Positions 21,824 to 22,150 of a stretch of DNA of 22,150 nt are shown piece after piece; position 1 is the first letter of the stretch, and each line of letters begins with the position of its first letter. The stretch spans positions 1 through 22,150 of IMG/VR virus record IMGVR_UViG_3300006874_000163. One strand, written 5' to 3'. The translations under genes were made by a program, and so were the position numbers. Source of the stretch: a virus. A model generated the notes under the pieces. It searched no databases, had not been told where the DNA came from, and worked only from the letters and a program-made list of their open reading frames with translations.

Positions 21824-22150
21824 ATGGATATGACTAACCCTACCTGGACTTACCAGGGTAGGATCTTCAACAATATTACAGATTTCCCAGAAGACACTTA
21901 TGGATTCATCTACGAGGTGTTTCATAAACCTACCGGCCAAAAGTATATTGGTAAAAAAGTCCTACGCTTTGAGCGTAACAAAAGACTCGGAAAACGAGCC
22001 CTAGAAGCTTTACGTGAAGAACGAAAAGCCCAAGGAATAGGAGGACGAGTTCCTCTCAAACAAAAAGTAGTAACGGAATCCGATTGGAAAGATTATTACG
22101 GTTCTCACCCTACTATTAAAAAGTTAGTTAGTGAGTCAAAAGATCTTAGA
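21824..22150 (+). CDS. GIY-YIG nuclease-like protein, 3'-truncated by the window
   Basis: The first 109 residues are visible and the frame is open to the last base. The GIY-YIG module appears as YGFIYEVFHKPTGQKYIGKK: GFIY (27-30) stands for GIY and YIG (41-43) is exact. A basic region follows (KRLGKRALEALREERK), then SDWKDYYGSHPTIKKL, a motif common in GIY-YIG nucleases of T4-like phages, several of which are homing or Seg-like enzymes. The catalytic Arg and Glu cannot all be assigned because the gene is cut off. It starts 18 nt after the long-fibre stop. It may be a free-standing homing endonuclease or a resident phage nuclease. Confidence 0.75.
   Translation, partial: MDMTNPTWTYQGRIFNNITDFPEDTYGFIYEVFHKPTGQKYIGKKVLRFERNKRLGKRALEALREERKAQGIGGRVPLKQKVVTESDWKDYYGSHPTIKKLVSESKDLR

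Overview
The window looks like part of the genome of a lytic, T4-like myovirus (contractile-tailed phage) that infects a member of the Bacteroidota, probably a marine flavobacterium. The phage assignment rests on a run of recognisable baseplate and fibre genes: gp25-like wedge, gp6-like wedge, gp5-like spike, a very large gp7-like wedge candidate, and two fibres ending in S74 intramolecular chaperone domains. A gp55-like late sigma factor sits in the same run. The host inference rests on three things: a good Bacteroidota-type promoter (TTG, 20 nt, TATATTTG) at 3462-3492; a lipoprotein whose residues after the lipobox cysteine match the Bacteroidota surface-export signal; and AT-rich leaders that mostly lack Shine-Dalgarno sequences.

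Layout. (1) 1-4073 is an accessory region with repeated strand switching. It holds a 96-residue unknown protein (+), a 37-residue zinc-finger microprotein and a 65-residue two-helix membrane protein (both -), an SGNH-hydrolase-like protein (+), a 2-oxoglutarate/Fe(II) oxygenase-like protein (-), a helical unknown protein (+), a second SGNH-like protein (+) and a lipoprotein with its own host-type promoter (+). (2) 4074-4194 is an extremely AT-rich leader with two copies of the T4-type late promoter element TATAAATA. (3) 4195-5922 encodes an HD-domain phosphohydrolase, a small membrane-anchored coiled-coil protein and the gp55-like sigma factor. (4) 5950-16699 is the tightly packed baseplate block, where most genes abut or overlap by a few bases. 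(5) 16743-21805 encodes a conserved structural protein, a pair of paralogous structural proteins and two fibre proteins with related N termini and S74 C termini. (6) A GIY-YIG nuclease-like gene begins at 21824 and runs off the window.

How the parts fit: the gp55-like factor would redirect host RNA polymerase to late promoters. The downstream genes then build the baseplate (spike, gp25/gp6/gp7-like wedge, a DNRLRE/CBM-like decoration protein) and the receptor-contacting fibres, whose trimerisation would be assisted and finished by S74 autocleavage. The accessory region would act on the host cell rather than build the virion. Its best candidate for a distinct biological role is the surface lipoprotein, a possible superinfection-exclusion moron. 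No rRNA, tRNA, CRISPR array, insertion sequence or integrase was seen.
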